DNA from: a virus
Length of the DNA: 21,862 nt
Reading direction: 5' to 3' (one strand)
IMG/VR virus record: IMGVR_UViG_3300009093_000130
Coordinates: 1 to 21,862 of that record
This document shows, in pieces, positions 14,133-21,862 of the stretch. The number at the start of each line of letters is the position of its first letter. The stretch's first letter is position 1. Both the position numbers and the translations under genes were made by a program. A model generated the notes under the pieces. It saw only the letters and a program-made list of their open reading frames with translations, had not been told where the DNA came from and searched no databases.

Positions 14133-16550
14133 TTAAACCCTACGGTACCATTTCTGGACGCCATAGTTTTTGAACCTGCGGGCCGCGTCCATACGTTCCC
14201 AACCGGGCATATTCCGCAAAATGCCGTGTATGTCTTTTGTATTGTAGGGGGTCATTTCCCCAGGTCGCCGACCGAACAGCTCGCACCAGATTTCCCCCGC
14301 GCATACGGTCGCCCGCTGTTTTGTACCAACCTCCTGTAGATCGCCGCCTATGAGGTATCCCCGGCGCTGGTCTATGTCCCAGTTCTCCCACGACTCCGGC
14401 AATAGCATGTCCAGAAACTCGGCAATCTGCCCTGTACGCTCGTCCTTCTCGGTATGGTCGGCCTGGATCGCGTTGGCCTCGGCTTCAAGGTCTGCGGATA
14501 GGTGCAAGGCTTCCCCATTTCGAAATAGGTGGACAGCTTCGGCCCATATCTGCCCTACCTCCGCTTCGGTCAGGTCGTCGAAAATGTCCTTTGCCGGGGG
14601 GCCGACGTAGACAGACACCGGCCAGAACTTGCGGTTGCCGTTGGCGTCGTTTCGCAGAAATTCGCCGTCGTTGGTGGTCCCGACGAAAACACACTGCCGC
14701 GGGTAGTCCATCACCTTTTTGCCGTAGGCCGCACGAAAGCGGTCTACCGTCTTACTAATAAAGTGTTTTACCGTCCCTACCTCGGCTTTCTTCAATCCCG
14801 CCAACTCGCCCATTTCAATTATCCACGCCCCCTGCAATTGCTCGAATGCCTCCTTCCCTTCTACTGTGCTAAACGTGTCGGAGAACCATTCCCGCCCGAG
14901 CCGTTGGATGATCGTGGACTTACCGACGCCTTGCTGCCCGACCAGTACCGGGGCGTAGTCGAATTTGATGCCGGGGACGAATACGCGCGCGACGGCTGCC
15001 GTGAGGAGTTTACGGGTTACGGCTCGGGTATATGGGCTGTCCTCCGCTCCCAGGTAATCGATAAACACTCGGTCTGCCCGAGCGGTACCGTCCCAGTTAA
15101 GCCCCCGCAGGTAATCGCGGACGGGGTGAACTTTGTATTTTTCGAACACATGCGCCAGGGCGGTATCCTGTTTTGTCAAATTGAGCGGGAGGCCGTACAG
15201 CTTTTCTAACCGGTGCGCGAGGTTTCCCCCATCGCGGTCGATAACGTGCCGCCCGCTCTTGATCGACCGCCAGGGCAACGAGCGCGTAATGATCTCCCTT
15301 TGCGCAAACTCGTCAAAGGCAAATGCCTGTTTTAGCTTCGGGTCGTTCTCGATAATCAGGATGATATTTCCGAGCGTGGAAAGTGTGTTGCCTTTCTTGT
15401 CCTTTTCGAGATTGGCTAACCATTCATCCGCCCCCGGCATATCTTCTTTCCCGCTGTCCTCTTCATCCTCTGCCGCAGGATCTTCAAAATCCGTTTGCGC
15501 CTGTTCCAACCGTTCACGGCTCAGGAGTAGGCTAACTTCTTTATCCCGGCGCGCGAAGTTTTCCATTGCCAGGTATGACGGCCTACGGTTGATCGGCGTA
15601 TCCGCTGTACAGTTCTCGTCCTGCAAGCCGAACTTATGAAGGCGAACCAGGTCAAAGGCATTGCATAGCTTGCCGCTTGCCGGGTCAGTACCGTGGTGAC
15701 TATACGCGTATTTATCCTCGTAAACAATAAGACCGCCTGACGTACTGCCTCCAGTGAAGGTGTAGCGGTCTTCCTGATCGGTCTGCTCGTATTCGTCCTT
15801 TAGAAACTCGGCAATTGCGTCTTCTATCCCGTACGTCCGGCAGAACGCTCCGACGATGCCCGGTTTCTCCCACGGGTCGCCTTGCTTCTTTGCACCTACC
15901 CGTATTTTATCAGTTTGACGGGAGCTAATCGGCCATTCGCTTACGTCGTTCCAATTGCGATAGGTGGCTAGGCACTCTTCAGCTTTCAACGGCTCACCGT
16001 CCTGATATTGGAAAACGTATTCCCCGTCCTTAGCAGTTGATGGCCAATACATCAACCGCGTCGGCTCAAACGTCGTGTCATCGAAACAATCGATATTCAG
16101 GTTGTCGGCTACGCGGCGCGCTACGGCTTCATACTGGTCAGCGGAAACAGGCTTATCCAGCGGAATCAGCAGACGAAACCGGGGCGTTTCGGCGCTATGC
16201 TTATGGGTGCTATATAATGCTGCAGCATTTCCGTACAGCAGGGTGAAGTCGTCCCACACAGTGGTACCGCCGTGGTCAATATCCAGTGTGATAAGTTGCC
16301 GCTCCTGCACACTGCCGACCTTTCGCCGACCACCCGAGAGGTAGCCGCCGACAAATCCACCAATGTCCTTTATCTCAGCCTGGCGTTCTTTCTTAGCGGC
16401 CACATACTCGGCGTATGTCTCTGCGGTACGGTGGGTGACGGATATTTTACCCAGTAGGATAGACCACGACACGGTTTTATTTTTCCAGGCTGTTTCTTTT
16501 CGGCTCTTTCCAGTGGCTATATTAAACTTAAAATCGTGCTGTAGGTCCAT
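14133..16550 (-). CDS. Primase-helicase, VapE (virulence-associated E) family
   Basis: This 805-aa protein joins a primase-polymerase-like domain to a superfamily 3-like helicase. The N-terminal part has ITLDIDHGG (Asp90, Asp92), STHKHSAETPRFRLLIPLD (about 114-132) and FEPTRLMYWPS (161-171), which fit an archaeo-eukaryotic-type primase domain. An acidic linker follows (about 354-375). The C-terminal VapE domain (PF05272) has VLVGQQGVGKST (Walker A, 535-546), WIIEMGEL (Walker B-like, 576-583), VGTVKHFISK, VFVGTTN (sensor, 621-627) and NRKFWPV (639-645, likely arginine finger). The C-terminal 50 residues look like a winged helix. The start ATG shares a base with the stop of the upstream gene (TAATG). 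It probably opens and primes the phage origin. Confidence 0.93.
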   Translation of the reverse strand: MDLQHDFKFNIATGKSRKETAWKNKTVSWSILLGKISVTHRTAETYAEYVAAKKERQAEIKDIGGFVGGYLSGGRRKVGSVQERQLITLDIDHGGTTVWDDFTLLYGNAAALYSTHKHSAETPRFRLLIPLDKPVSADQYEAVARRVADNLNIDCFDDTTFEPTRLMYWPSTAKDGEYVFQYQDGEPLKAEECLATYRNWNDVSEWPISSRQTDKIRVGAKKQGDPWEKPGIVGAFCRTYGIEDAIAEFLKDEYEQTDQEDRYTFTGGSTSGGLIVYEDKYAYSHHGTDPASGKLCNAFDLVRLHKFGLQDENCTADTPINRRPSYLAMENFARRDKEVSLLLSRERLEQAQTDFEDPAAEDEEDSGKEDMPGADEWLANLEKDKKGNTLSTLGNIILIIENDPKLKQAFAFDEFAQREIITRSLPWRSIKSGRHVIDRDGGNLAHRLEKLYGLPLNLTKQDTALAHVFEKYKVHPVRDYLRGLNWDGTARADRVFIDYLGAEDSPYTRAVTRKLLTAAVARVFVPGIKFDYAPVLVGQQGVGKSTIIQRLGREWFSDTFSTVEGKEAFEQLQGAWIIEMGELAGLKKAEVGTVKHFISKTVDRFRAAYGKKVMDYPRQCVFVGTTNDGEFLRNDANGNRKFWPVSVYVGPPAKDIFDDLTEAEVGQIWAEAVHLFRNGEALHLSADLEAEANAIQADHTEKDERTGQIAEFLDMLLPESWENWDIDQRRGYLIGGDLQEVGTKQRATVCAGEIWCELFGRRPGEMTPYNTKDIHGILRNMPGWERMDAARRFKNYGVQKWYRRV

Positions 16551-17050
16551 TATTTAGTTTTCACGGGTTCGACCAATTCAAATTTTTCAGACGGATGCCA
16601 AAACAGCAAGCCGCCACAACGGATATACTCTTCTCTGTTCACGTTCCGTACAATCAACTCCCGGCCAATTCTGGTACTGCGCGCGTGCTCCTCCTCTTTA
16701 TCCATCCAGTTCACGCCGCTGTAGTCCCTTTGGGTTAACTCGTTTGAAACAATCCGAACCTTGTCGCCGATCTTAAATTTCGTCGTGCGTTGCTCTGTCA
16801 ATACCTTTACCTTCCGTTCAAGCTCGGCGGCCTTGCCGCGCAGGATGCCGTTTTCCAGGGCTATGACTCTGGCGTCTTTCAATATCTGCTCTCCGGCCTT
16901 TTGAACTTCGTCGTAATAGCTTCGGTACTTTGTATAAAGCTCCCGGTACTTGTTCCGCGAATACGTCCTTAGTTCTAAATTCACCATTAGTTCGGCGATC
17001 TCGGCGGCGTGCTTTCTTCTAATTTTCCTTGTCAGTAGTTTCGTAAACAT
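16550..17050 (-). CDS. Coiled-coil protein with a C-terminal small beta domain, paralogous to its neighbour
   Basis: This 166-aa protein is not recognised. The N-terminus is basic (RKIRRKHAAEIAEL); residues of about 25-88 are helical and likely form a coiled coil (LENGILRGKAAELERKVKVL). The C-terminal domain (about 90-162) opens KFKIGDKVRIVS and ends FWHPSEKFELVEP, closely paralleling the next upstream gene's KFKEGDTVRLVS and FHPADKFELVKR. The 'G-D-x-V-R-h-V-S' pattern resembles SH3-like/KOW-type barrels that bind nucleic acid or protein; this is inference. The start at 17050 overlaps the upstream gene by 32 bp and follows an A-rich leader; its stop overlaps the primase-helicase start. It may be a replisome accessory. 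Confidence 0.65.
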   Translation of the reverse strand: MFTKLLTRKIRRKHAAEIAELMVNLELRTYSRNKYRELYTKYRSYYDEVQKAGEQILKDARVIALENGILRGKAAELERKVKVLTEQRTTKFKIGDKVRIVSNELTQRDYSGVNWMDKEEEHARSTRIGRELIVRNVNREEYIRCGGLLFWHPSEKFELVEPVKTK

Positions 17051-17291
17051 TTGTATTTCGTTTTGCTCGTTTAACTAATTCGAATTTGTCAGCGGGGTGA
17101 AAATGGTTCAGCTCCAGGCAACTTATCCAGCCTACGGGCGTGTCATAATCCACCCCTTCTACGGTGTACTCTCGTTGCAGTTGCACTTTTAAACCCGCGG
17201 CCTTTTCCCGCAGTAACCAGTTTTCTCGCTCGGCGCGGTGGATACTAAGCGACACGAGTCTAACCGTGTCCCCCTCTTTAAATTTGGTCAT
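17019..17291 (-). CDS. Small SH3/KOW-like protein, paralog of downstream neighbour
   Basis: This 90-aa protein consists almost entirely of the domain found at the C-terminus of the next gene. It starts MTKFKEGDTVRLVS, has a short helix (HRAERENWLLREKAAGLK), then strands with YTVEGVDYDTPVGWIS, and closes with FHPADKFELVKR. The 'x-G-D-x-V-R' opening is typical of SH3-like barrels. A short tail with Asn, Thr and Glu follows. It begins 3 bp after the polymerase stop. The pair likely arose by duplication within the operon. Function is unknown; association with polymerase or DNA is suggested only by position. Confidence 0.62.
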   Translation of the reverse strand: MTKFKEGDTVRLVSLSIHRAERENWLLREKAAGLKVQLQREYTVEGVDYDTPVGWISCLELNHFHPADKFELVKRAKRNTNVYETTDKEN

Positions 17292-17294
17292 CGT

Positions 17295-19235
17295 TTATTT
17301 TTTGTAGTAGTAGCTTTCGAATCCTTCCGCGGCTAGTGGCAGCCCCGGTGCCCACTGAATCGGCTCGGTAATGAGTCGGATTATGTCGGCCAGACATTCG
17401 AGATTTTCGTCTACCTCGGGGATAAGTTCGTCGTGAACGTGGCCGATTAGATCGTATCCCGCGTCGTCAAGGCGCAGCATGGCCACCGCGAGACAATCAC
17501 GCGCCACGGCTTGCACTATGTTTTCGGTGATCTTGCCGCCCCACGTTTTCGTCCGGCCCCATTTCTTCGTCTTTTGGTCCATGCCTTCGTAGGTGAGTAC
17601 GTCGCCATATTCGCCGGGTACCAGCGTAGGGCGTACGTATGCCAACCGGCGACCGCTCGGCAGTTCGATAAACAGTATACCCGATTCAAAGAAGAAACCC
17701 ACATTGCCAACCCGCTGCGGTTGTCCGGTCCTGACCGCTTTGACCGCCGCTCTCTCCACTGCCTTCCAATACTTGGTAGTATTGGGGCTGGCGGCCCGCC
17801 ACTGGTCTACAATCGGCTGTAGCTCCTCCTCGGTCAGCCCCATCCGGAGCGCGCCCATTGCAATCAGGGCGTTGACTCCGCCGCCGTATTGACAAGCCAG
17901 GGAAGCAATTTTCCCTTTCTGCCGCTCTGGTGAGCCCTTGCCGATGGACTCGACCGGAACACCGAGCATACGGGCGGCGGTCTGCTCATATATTTTGCGC
18001 TTGCCGGTGAACTCGTTTATTACCCACTGCTCACCCGCCAGCCACGCGAGTACGATTAACTCTATCGCGGCAAAGTCCACCGGCACCAACTTCTTACCGC
18101 GAGGCGCGACAAAGGCGGTACGGATCAATTGGCTAAGGGTGTCGGGCACATTGCCGTAGAGCATAGCCAGCAATTCGGTATCTCCAGAGGCGGCAACCTG
18201 TCGAGCCAGGTCCAAGTCGTTTATATGGTTTTGCGGCAGGTTCTGCACCTGCACCAGCCGACCGGCCCACCTGCCGGTACGGTTGGCCCCGTAGAATTGA
18301 AACAGCCCGCGTATTCTGTTTCCCCGGCCTACCGTTGCCGCCATTGCCTCGTACTTCTTTACCGAAGTCTTGGCCATTTCCTGCCGGATGGTAAGCACGC
18401 GGGCCGCGGTATCCGTGCTAACTCTTTCCATCAAACCGGGTATATCACTCTTTCGCAAGGTTGCCACCTGTTCGCCTATGTCGTCCGCTAACCACGTCTT
18501 TAGCTGCGCGGCGCTGTTGGGGTTCCCCAAACCTGTAAGGGCTATAGCTTCCGCCTCCAACGCTGCGCGGCTCTCGCCGTCGATCCTGATTGCGGCATTC
18601 ACCAGACGCATATCAACCCCCATCCCCCGGTCATTAATTTCCTGATCCAGCACGTATAACCTTTGCTCGATCTCTGGGACAGGGAATTTTAGGAGTCTTC
18701 GACGTATTACCTGCTCGACCTCTACGTCCCTCAGACAGTAGTCCTTAAACCTTATCCACTCATTTGGAAAATGTAGCGGCAGATTACGGGTACGCCCGCC
18801 GTTCTTTTTTGTCGCCTTGCAGGGGACGGAAAATATCTTAATCAGCTTTTTGCCTTCTGCGTCCTTTTGTACTGGTAGGCGCATGGCCTTCGCTACCGCG
18901 TCCAGGTGCATAGGAAGACCCAACCGAGCCGCCCGTACCATTGTGCAGTCCCATAACAACGGCGGTATCCATTCGCCGACATGGCGGCTGAGACATACGC
19001 GCTCGAAAACTGCGTTAAATGCAGTCTTGGTAACTTGCACGTCGAACAGTGCGGAAATAATTTCGTCGGGTATTTGTTCGCCGCTGGACAGGTCTATCAG
19101 CTGGCGCGGGCCGTCATTCACCGCATACCCAAATAATAGTATCTCGAAGTCCGGAGCGGCAGCGTACCTGTAAACTCCGCTGGTGGCAATGTCCTCACTA
19201 CTGTACGTCTCCAGGTCAATCGATAAAGTCGTCAT
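17295..19235 (-). CDS. Family A DNA polymerase with 3'-5' exonuclease domain
   Basis: This 646-aa protein replicates phage DNA. The exonuclease domain has SIDLETYS (Exo I, residues 5-12), TAFNAVFE (Exo II-like) and KDYCLRDVEVE (Exo III, YxxxD), so the residues for proofreading appear present. The polymerase domain has motif A VPVDFAAIELIVLAWLAGE, motif B RQKGKIASLACQYGGGV (Arg, Lys and Tyr of the O helix) and motif C IGHVHDELIPEV. Motif A is odd: the arginine that normally follows 'IE-x' (as in DYSQIELR) is replaced by isoleucine. There is no 5'-nuclease domain, as is usual for phage forms. The start at 19235 overlaps the upstream gene by 20 bp. Confidence 0.95.
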   Translation of the reverse strand: MTTLSIDLETYSSEDIATSGVYRYAAAPDFEILLFGYAVNDGPRQLIDLSSGEQIPDEIISALFDVQVTKTAFNAVFERVCLSRHVGEWIPPLLWDCTMVRAARLGLPMHLDAVAKAMRLPVQKDAEGKKLIKIFSVPCKATKKNGGRTRNLPLHFPNEWIRFKDYCLRDVEVEQVIRRRLLKFPVPEIEQRLYVLDQEINDRGMGVDMRLVNAAIRIDGESRAALEAEAIALTGLGNPNSAAQLKTWLADDIGEQVATLRKSDIPGLMERVSTDTAARVLTIRQEMAKTSVKKYEAMAATVGRGNRIRGLFQFYGANRTGRWAGRLVQVQNLPQNHINDLDLARQVAASGDTELLAMLYGNVPDTLSQLIRTAFVAPRGKKLVPVDFAAIELIVLAWLAGEQWVINEFTGKRKIYEQTAARMLGVPVESIGKGSPERQKGKIASLACQYGGGVNALIAMGALRMGLTEEELQPIVDQWRAASPNTTKYWKAVERAAVKAVRTGQPQRVGNVGFFFESGILFIELPSGRRLAYVRPTLVPGEYGDVLTYEGMDQKTKKWGRTKTWGGKITENIVQAVARDCLAVAMLRLDDAGYDLIGHVHDELIPEVDENLECLADIIRLITEPIQWAPGLPLAAEGFESYYYKK

Positions 19236-19440
19236 TGTGAAATGTGAACTCGTCGTTTTGTTCTAAGGCTTCTTTTTCCAGGACGTCCATATTTTCGCGC
19301 ACGTAATTTTTTACGTCCGCCCATTGTTCCGGGTCAAAATCTGCGTAAGCATGTAGCAGATAATCGGCGGGGACGTTTGCCATTGGTGTACCCATGTACC
19401 GGCCTCGGGGCATTGGGGACTTGTCAGTCAGTTGTTCCAT
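19216..19440 (-). CDS. DUF3820-like small protein
   Basis: This 74-aa protein carries MPRGRYMGTPMANVPADYLLHAY, close to the pattern 'MPFGKYKGTPLANVPADYL' of the DUF3820 / QSregVF_b family (PF12843), followed by a helix (DPEQWADVKNYVRENMDVLEKEA) and an acidic tail (NDDFID). Members occur widely in phages and bacteria, often near nucleases or polymerases; their biochemical role is unclear. It sits between the single-strand-binding protein and the polymerase, overlapping the latter by 20 bp, so co-expression is certain and a replisome role likely. The acidic C-terminus ending in D-D-F-I-D recalls SSB tails, but this may be chance. Confidence 0.75.
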   Translation of the reverse strand: MEQLTDKSPMPRGRYMGTPMANVPADYLLHAYADFDPEQWADVKNYVRENMDVLEKEALEQNDEFTFHNDDFID

Positions 19441-19478
19441 TGTTAAAATGTAGGGGGCACGCGGCCCCCTGTTGTTCG

Positions 19479-20063
19479 TTAAAGAAAATCATCATCGCCG
19501 CCTACGCCGTCATTAAAATCATCCTCGGCCGATGCACGAGATCCGGCCAGGCGTTCGCCGTCTTCCAGTTTTTGAATATTATTGAGCCCACACCCGATAC
19601 CTTTTTTACCTTCGAAATTGAAGGGGTAAAAGCTGATACTTGCCCTACCATAACAGCCACTATAGAGCAATTCAGGGTCAGTGATTGGGAGACGTTTCGC
19701 GTCAACAACTCCGGGGCGAGGTTTGTCCGCGGGGGCGTTGGCGTTAAGAAAGAATTTGCCAGCATATTCAGGATTGTCCGGCCTGTCTTCGCTACCCTTA
19801 CCAAGGGGCAATTTTAGCTTTGCGGGTATTTTACCCTCGAATTTTTTAGATTTTCCTTTCTGCTTTGCCGCTTCAATCGCAGCGTTAACCTTGCGCAATG
19901 TTTCGGCGGCGTCGTCATCTTCGGGGTCGATGATTATGGATACCTGATACTGCTTTTTACCGTCCTCGTTTTCTTTTGGTTCGAATACGTTGACGAAACT
20001 AAATCTTACCCTTCCGGTGATAACTTTGCACGGGTCTACCTGCGCTGTTTTTTCAGTGCTCAT
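19479..20063 (-). CDS. Single-stranded DNA-binding protein, DUF2815 (Enc34/T7 gp2.5-like)
   Basis: This 194-aa protein matches DUF2815 (PF10991), whose structural member in phage Enc34 is a single-strand-binding OB-fold protein similar to T7 gp2.5. Family-like features are GRVRFSFVNVFEP, KKQYQVSIIIDPED, a long helix (DDAAETLRKVNAAIEAAKQKG), LPLGKGSEDRPDNPEYAGKFFLNANA, YSGCYGRASISFYPFN and GIGCGLNNIQKLEDGERL. The C-terminus is strongly acidic and ends DDDFL, as in SSB tails that recruit polymerase and helicase. It starts at an ATG with an AT-rich leader, 30 bp after the DUF2800 gene. It would coat single strands at the fork. Confidence 0.87.
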   Translation of the reverse strand: MSTEKTAQVDPCKVITGRVRFSFVNVFEPKENEDGKKQYQVSIIIDPEDDDAAETLRKVNAAIEAAKQKGKSKKFEGKIPAKLKLPLGKGSEDRPDNPEYAGKFFLNANAPADKPRPGVVDAKRLPITDPELLYSGCYGRASISFYPFNFEGKKGIGCGLNNIQKLEDGERLAGSRASAEDDFNDGVGGDDDFL

Positions 20064-20093
20064 TTTCTTATATTTTAAATTCTTGATTGATTG

Positions 20094-21248
20094 TTAAGCG
20101 AAGTCGGCAGCGGCTTGGGCGTTGGCATCTAACATTGGCCGTCTGTCACTCAGCGGGGCCAGCTCCGGACCGCCGCCAGGTTTGAAGACATGCGCGGCGG
20201 CGTGTTCTTTAAATGCGTCTTTTCCTACTTTCTTTTCGAGGTTCGTAATAGAGAGAAGGGAGCGGGGCGCTATCTCATCATCTTTGAACCCGGCTCCGGT
20301 CAGGCTCGTAATAATTGCAGCTTCGTCACGGTATTTCCTCTTTGTATTGGCGGCGACTATCTTATATCCAGGCCATTGTTTGCCGTGGTTTCTTGCTTGA
20401 TCCAGCGCGTAGGACTCGACGGCTGTAAGCCATTTCTTAATCTCGTCGGCGTTGTCGAGAATATCGGCGACGTCTTCGGGGGAAAGCAAATGCGCCGGGG
20501 TATCTTTGTGCTTTTCAATAGCGCGGTTTTTGTCGGCATTTGCTTTACATACACCGCGGGCTTTGCAAAACCGGCAATGCTCCCCCGGCTCATAAACCCC
20601 GTCGCCTTCAAATGCGAGCGCCGCGCGCGGCTTTAGCTCAGACTCCGCCCAATCTCTCAACTCTCCAACCGGTAGCGTCTCCTCAGTTATATTGTCGAGT
20701 CGTGGTTGATATATAACCAGCTTTACCGCGTCAATGTCATAGAGAAAATCCACGTCGCGGAGCGCGCCAAGACCATAGATCCGCAATTGTTTATTCTCAT
20801 AAGCGGTAACTCGTACGCCCTTGCCGTATTTAAGGTCGATGATGATAAGAAGGCCGTCGCCGATGATCCGCACGTCCACGGTACCGAAGCCCTCCGGAAC
20901 AAACTCGCTTAGGTCTACACGGGTTTCAAGATAAATTTGTGCGTCCGGAGTAAGAGCAAGAACAGTGTTATACTGTTCAATTACAAAGTCACAATAGGCG
21001 TCTATATGATCCGTCATAGCAGCGTCGTATAGTTCATGTGCTTTGATCTGCTGCAATTCCTTCTCGTATTTGTATCGCTTGATCCGTTTTAGTCGAAACA
21101 TTAGCGTTAACTCGGCGAGTTTGTGGGCGAGGGTACCCTCTTCCGCTGCCTCGCTCGTTGTGTCCGGAAAGGTCTGTTCCAATCGGGCCGAAGGTGTACA
21201 CGCCAACCAGCGGGAGGCGGAGGAGGGACTAAGAATAGCGTGACTCAT
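20094..21248 (-). CDS. DUF2800 Cas4/AddB-like nuclease
   Basis: This 384-aa protein is a DUF2800 (PF10926) member of the PD-(D/E)XK superfamily. GTLAHKLAE (residues 38-46, His42) corresponds to the Cas4/RecB motif with histidine. GFGTVDV (Asp125), LIIIDLKYGKG (Asp138, Lys140) and ENKQLRIYGLG (Gln154) complete the active site. Cysteines at 17 and at 225, 228 and 234 (CRFCKARGVC) give the one-plus-three layout of the 4Fe-4S cluster in Cas4 and AddB. The start ATG 21248 overlaps the methyltransferase stop (ATGA); a start further upstream would add an arginine-rich leader encoded inside that gene. It likely processes DNA ends during replication or recombination. Confidence 0.85.
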   Translation of the reverse strand: MSHAILSPSSASRWLACTPSARLEQTFPDTTSEAAEEGTLAHKLAELTLMFRLKRIKRYKYEKELQQIKAHELYDAAMTDHIDAYCDFVIEQYNTVLALTPDAQIYLETRVDLSEFVPEGFGTVDVRIIGDGLLIIIDLKYGKGVRVTAYENKQLRIYGLGALRDVDFLYDIDAVKLVIYQPRLDNITEETLPVGELRDWAESELKPRAALAFEGDGVYEPGEHCRFCKARGVCKANADKNRAIEKHKDTPAHLLSPEDVADILDNADEIKKWLTAVESYALDQARNHGKQWPGYKIVAANTKRKYRDEAAIITSLTGAGFKDDEIAPRSLLSITNLEKKVGKDAFKEHAAAHVFKPGGGPELAPLSDRRPMLDANAQAAADFA

Positions 21249-21709
21249 GGTTGTATTTTTTGAGGGTTGAGGATGAACATTGCAATGTGTCGGCCTGTTC
21301 CAGGGCCCTGTGCCCCGTCTTCTGTTGCGTGCCAACGAACGTCTCGAAGGTTTCGAATTTCTGCGCCGGCCTCTACCAGCATCAGTACCCATTTATCAAT
21401 CGGGAAAACGATGACCACCGACTTCCCATTTTGCTGTTCTGCGATTGCCTTACGTACCCACGCTGTGGGGCCTTTCTTTTTTCCTTCGTGAAGAATGGAT
21501 CCGAACGGCGGGTTAACATAGGTAGCCTTTCCCCATTCGCTGGTAAGGCCGTCAAAGCCTTCCGGCTTCGGATAGGGGCAAGCATCAAAATCAAAATTGA
21601 ACTCTGCTTGCAACAATTGCATTAAGGGGGGCGGTGTCAGCCAGTAATGTTTACCATCCTGTCTATTACCCTTGTGAAACTTGTTTTCCGCTGGATTTTT
21701 GCTCGTCAT
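21245..21709 (-). CDS. Phage Dam-type N6-adenine methyltransferase
   Basis: This 154-aa protein matches the short phage DNA N6-adenine methyltransferase family (PF05869). It has HYWLTPPPLMQLLQAEF, DFDACPYPKPEG, EWGKATYVNPPFG (catalytic NPPF, residues 66-69) and SVVIVFPIDKW. No restriction endonuclease is next to it, so it looks like an orphan that would mark phage DNA against host restriction or regulate replication. The start at ATG 21709 follows a short gap from the partial gene at the right edge. It is co-transcribed with the DUF2800 gene (ATGA overlap). The recognition site cannot be told from sequence. Confidence 0.85.
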   Translation of the reverse strand: MTSKNPAENKFHKGNRQDGKHYWLTPPPLMQLLQAEFNFDFDACPYPKPEGFDGLTSEWGKATYVNPPFGSILHEGKKKGPTAWVRKAIAEQQNGKSVVIVFPIDKWVLMLVEAGAEIRNLRDVRWHATEDGAQGPGTGRHIAMFILNPQKIQP

Positions 21710-21727
21710 TGGTATTAAGCGAAGTGT

Positions 21728-21862
21728 TTAGTTAGTAGATTGAAACAGCCGGGTATTCTCGGGATCACCGAATCCGGCGTTGACATCATCGACGCCCACT
21801 CCGGCACCGTAGACGTCAGCTGGGACGGCAAACGACCCGACCAGCAGGCATTCACTATCCAC
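21728..21862 (-). CDS. Probable C-terminal end of an unknown gene, cut by the window edge
   Basis: A minus-strand frame is open from the right edge to a TAA at 21728-21730, giving 44 residues ending DVNAGFGDPENTRLFQSTN. It stops 18 bp before the methyltransferase ATG, which fits a compact same-strand operon. The plus strand also has an open frame here (from TTG 21740, with GILGITESGVDIIDAHSG) with protein-like composition, so the strand is uncertain. I do not recognise either product. Confidence 0.4.
   Translation of the reverse strand: MDSECLLVGSFAVPADVYGAGVGVDDVNAGFGDPENTRLFQSTN

Noticed and set aside
14529-15209. Open frame of 226 codons on the plus strand
   Set aside because: It is antisense to the helicase domain of the VapE-like gene and shows no recognisable motif; opposite-strand frames of this size are expected in GC-rich coding DNA.

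Overview
The window is part of a tailed phage or prophage of a Bacteroidota host. Almost every gene reads on the minus strand, so the functional order runs from right to left. The host guess rests on three things. Start codons lack a Shine-Dalgarno GGAGG and are instead preceded by A/T-rich stretches (for example before 20063, 2199 and 16550). Candidate promoters resemble the Bacteroidota -7 (TAnnTTTG) and -33 (TTG) boxes. The replication genes are of types common in such phages. No integrase, repressor, lysis gene, tRNA, CRISPR array or attachment site is visible, so free phage and prophage cannot be told apart here.

Replication module (21862 down to 12208, minus strand). After a partial gene at the right edge come a Dam-type adenine methyltransferase, a DUF2800 Cas4/AddB-like PD-(D/E)XK nuclease, a DUF2815 (Enc34/T7 gp2.5-like) single-strand-binding protein, a DUF3820-like small protein, a family A DNA polymerase with a 3'-5' exonuclease, two small paralogous proteins, a primase-helicase of the VapE family, a VRR-NUC nuclease and an SNF2-type helicase. 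Many stop and start codons overlap, which indicates one operon. Between the VapE-like gene and the VRR-NUC gene lies a cluster of eight TGGTTAC/GTAACCA repeats, a good candidate for a replication origin or regulator-binding site.

Junction (12207 to 10929). One AT-rich plus-strand gene for a membrane-anchored protein of unknown function ends directly against the SNF2 gene. A 424-bp non-coding region separates it from the divergent packaging genes.

Packaging and head module (10928 to 3066, minus strand). It holds a small unknown gene, a Nu1-like small terminase, a GpA-type large terminase, a small protein resembling DnaA domain IV, a gpW-like head-tail joining protein, a lambda-type portal, a fused prohead protease/major capsid protein and a DUF2190 capsid decoration protein. 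Two small plus-strand genes interrupt it between portal and capsid. Beside them sit a minus-strand terminator and a candidate promoter that would restart transcription into the capsid gene.

Tail module (3066 to 1, minus strand). It holds a probable head-tail joining protein, a Gp37-like tail-completion protein, a tail sheath, a tail tube and the start of a tail assembly chaperone cut by the window edge. Sheath plus tube means a contractile tail (myovirus morphology). The phage therefore joins a lambda-like packaging and head order to a Mu/P2-like tail.

The least explained parts are the 284-aa plus-strand membrane protein, the two antisense small genes, the repeat cluster and the paralogous pair upstream of the primase-helicase.
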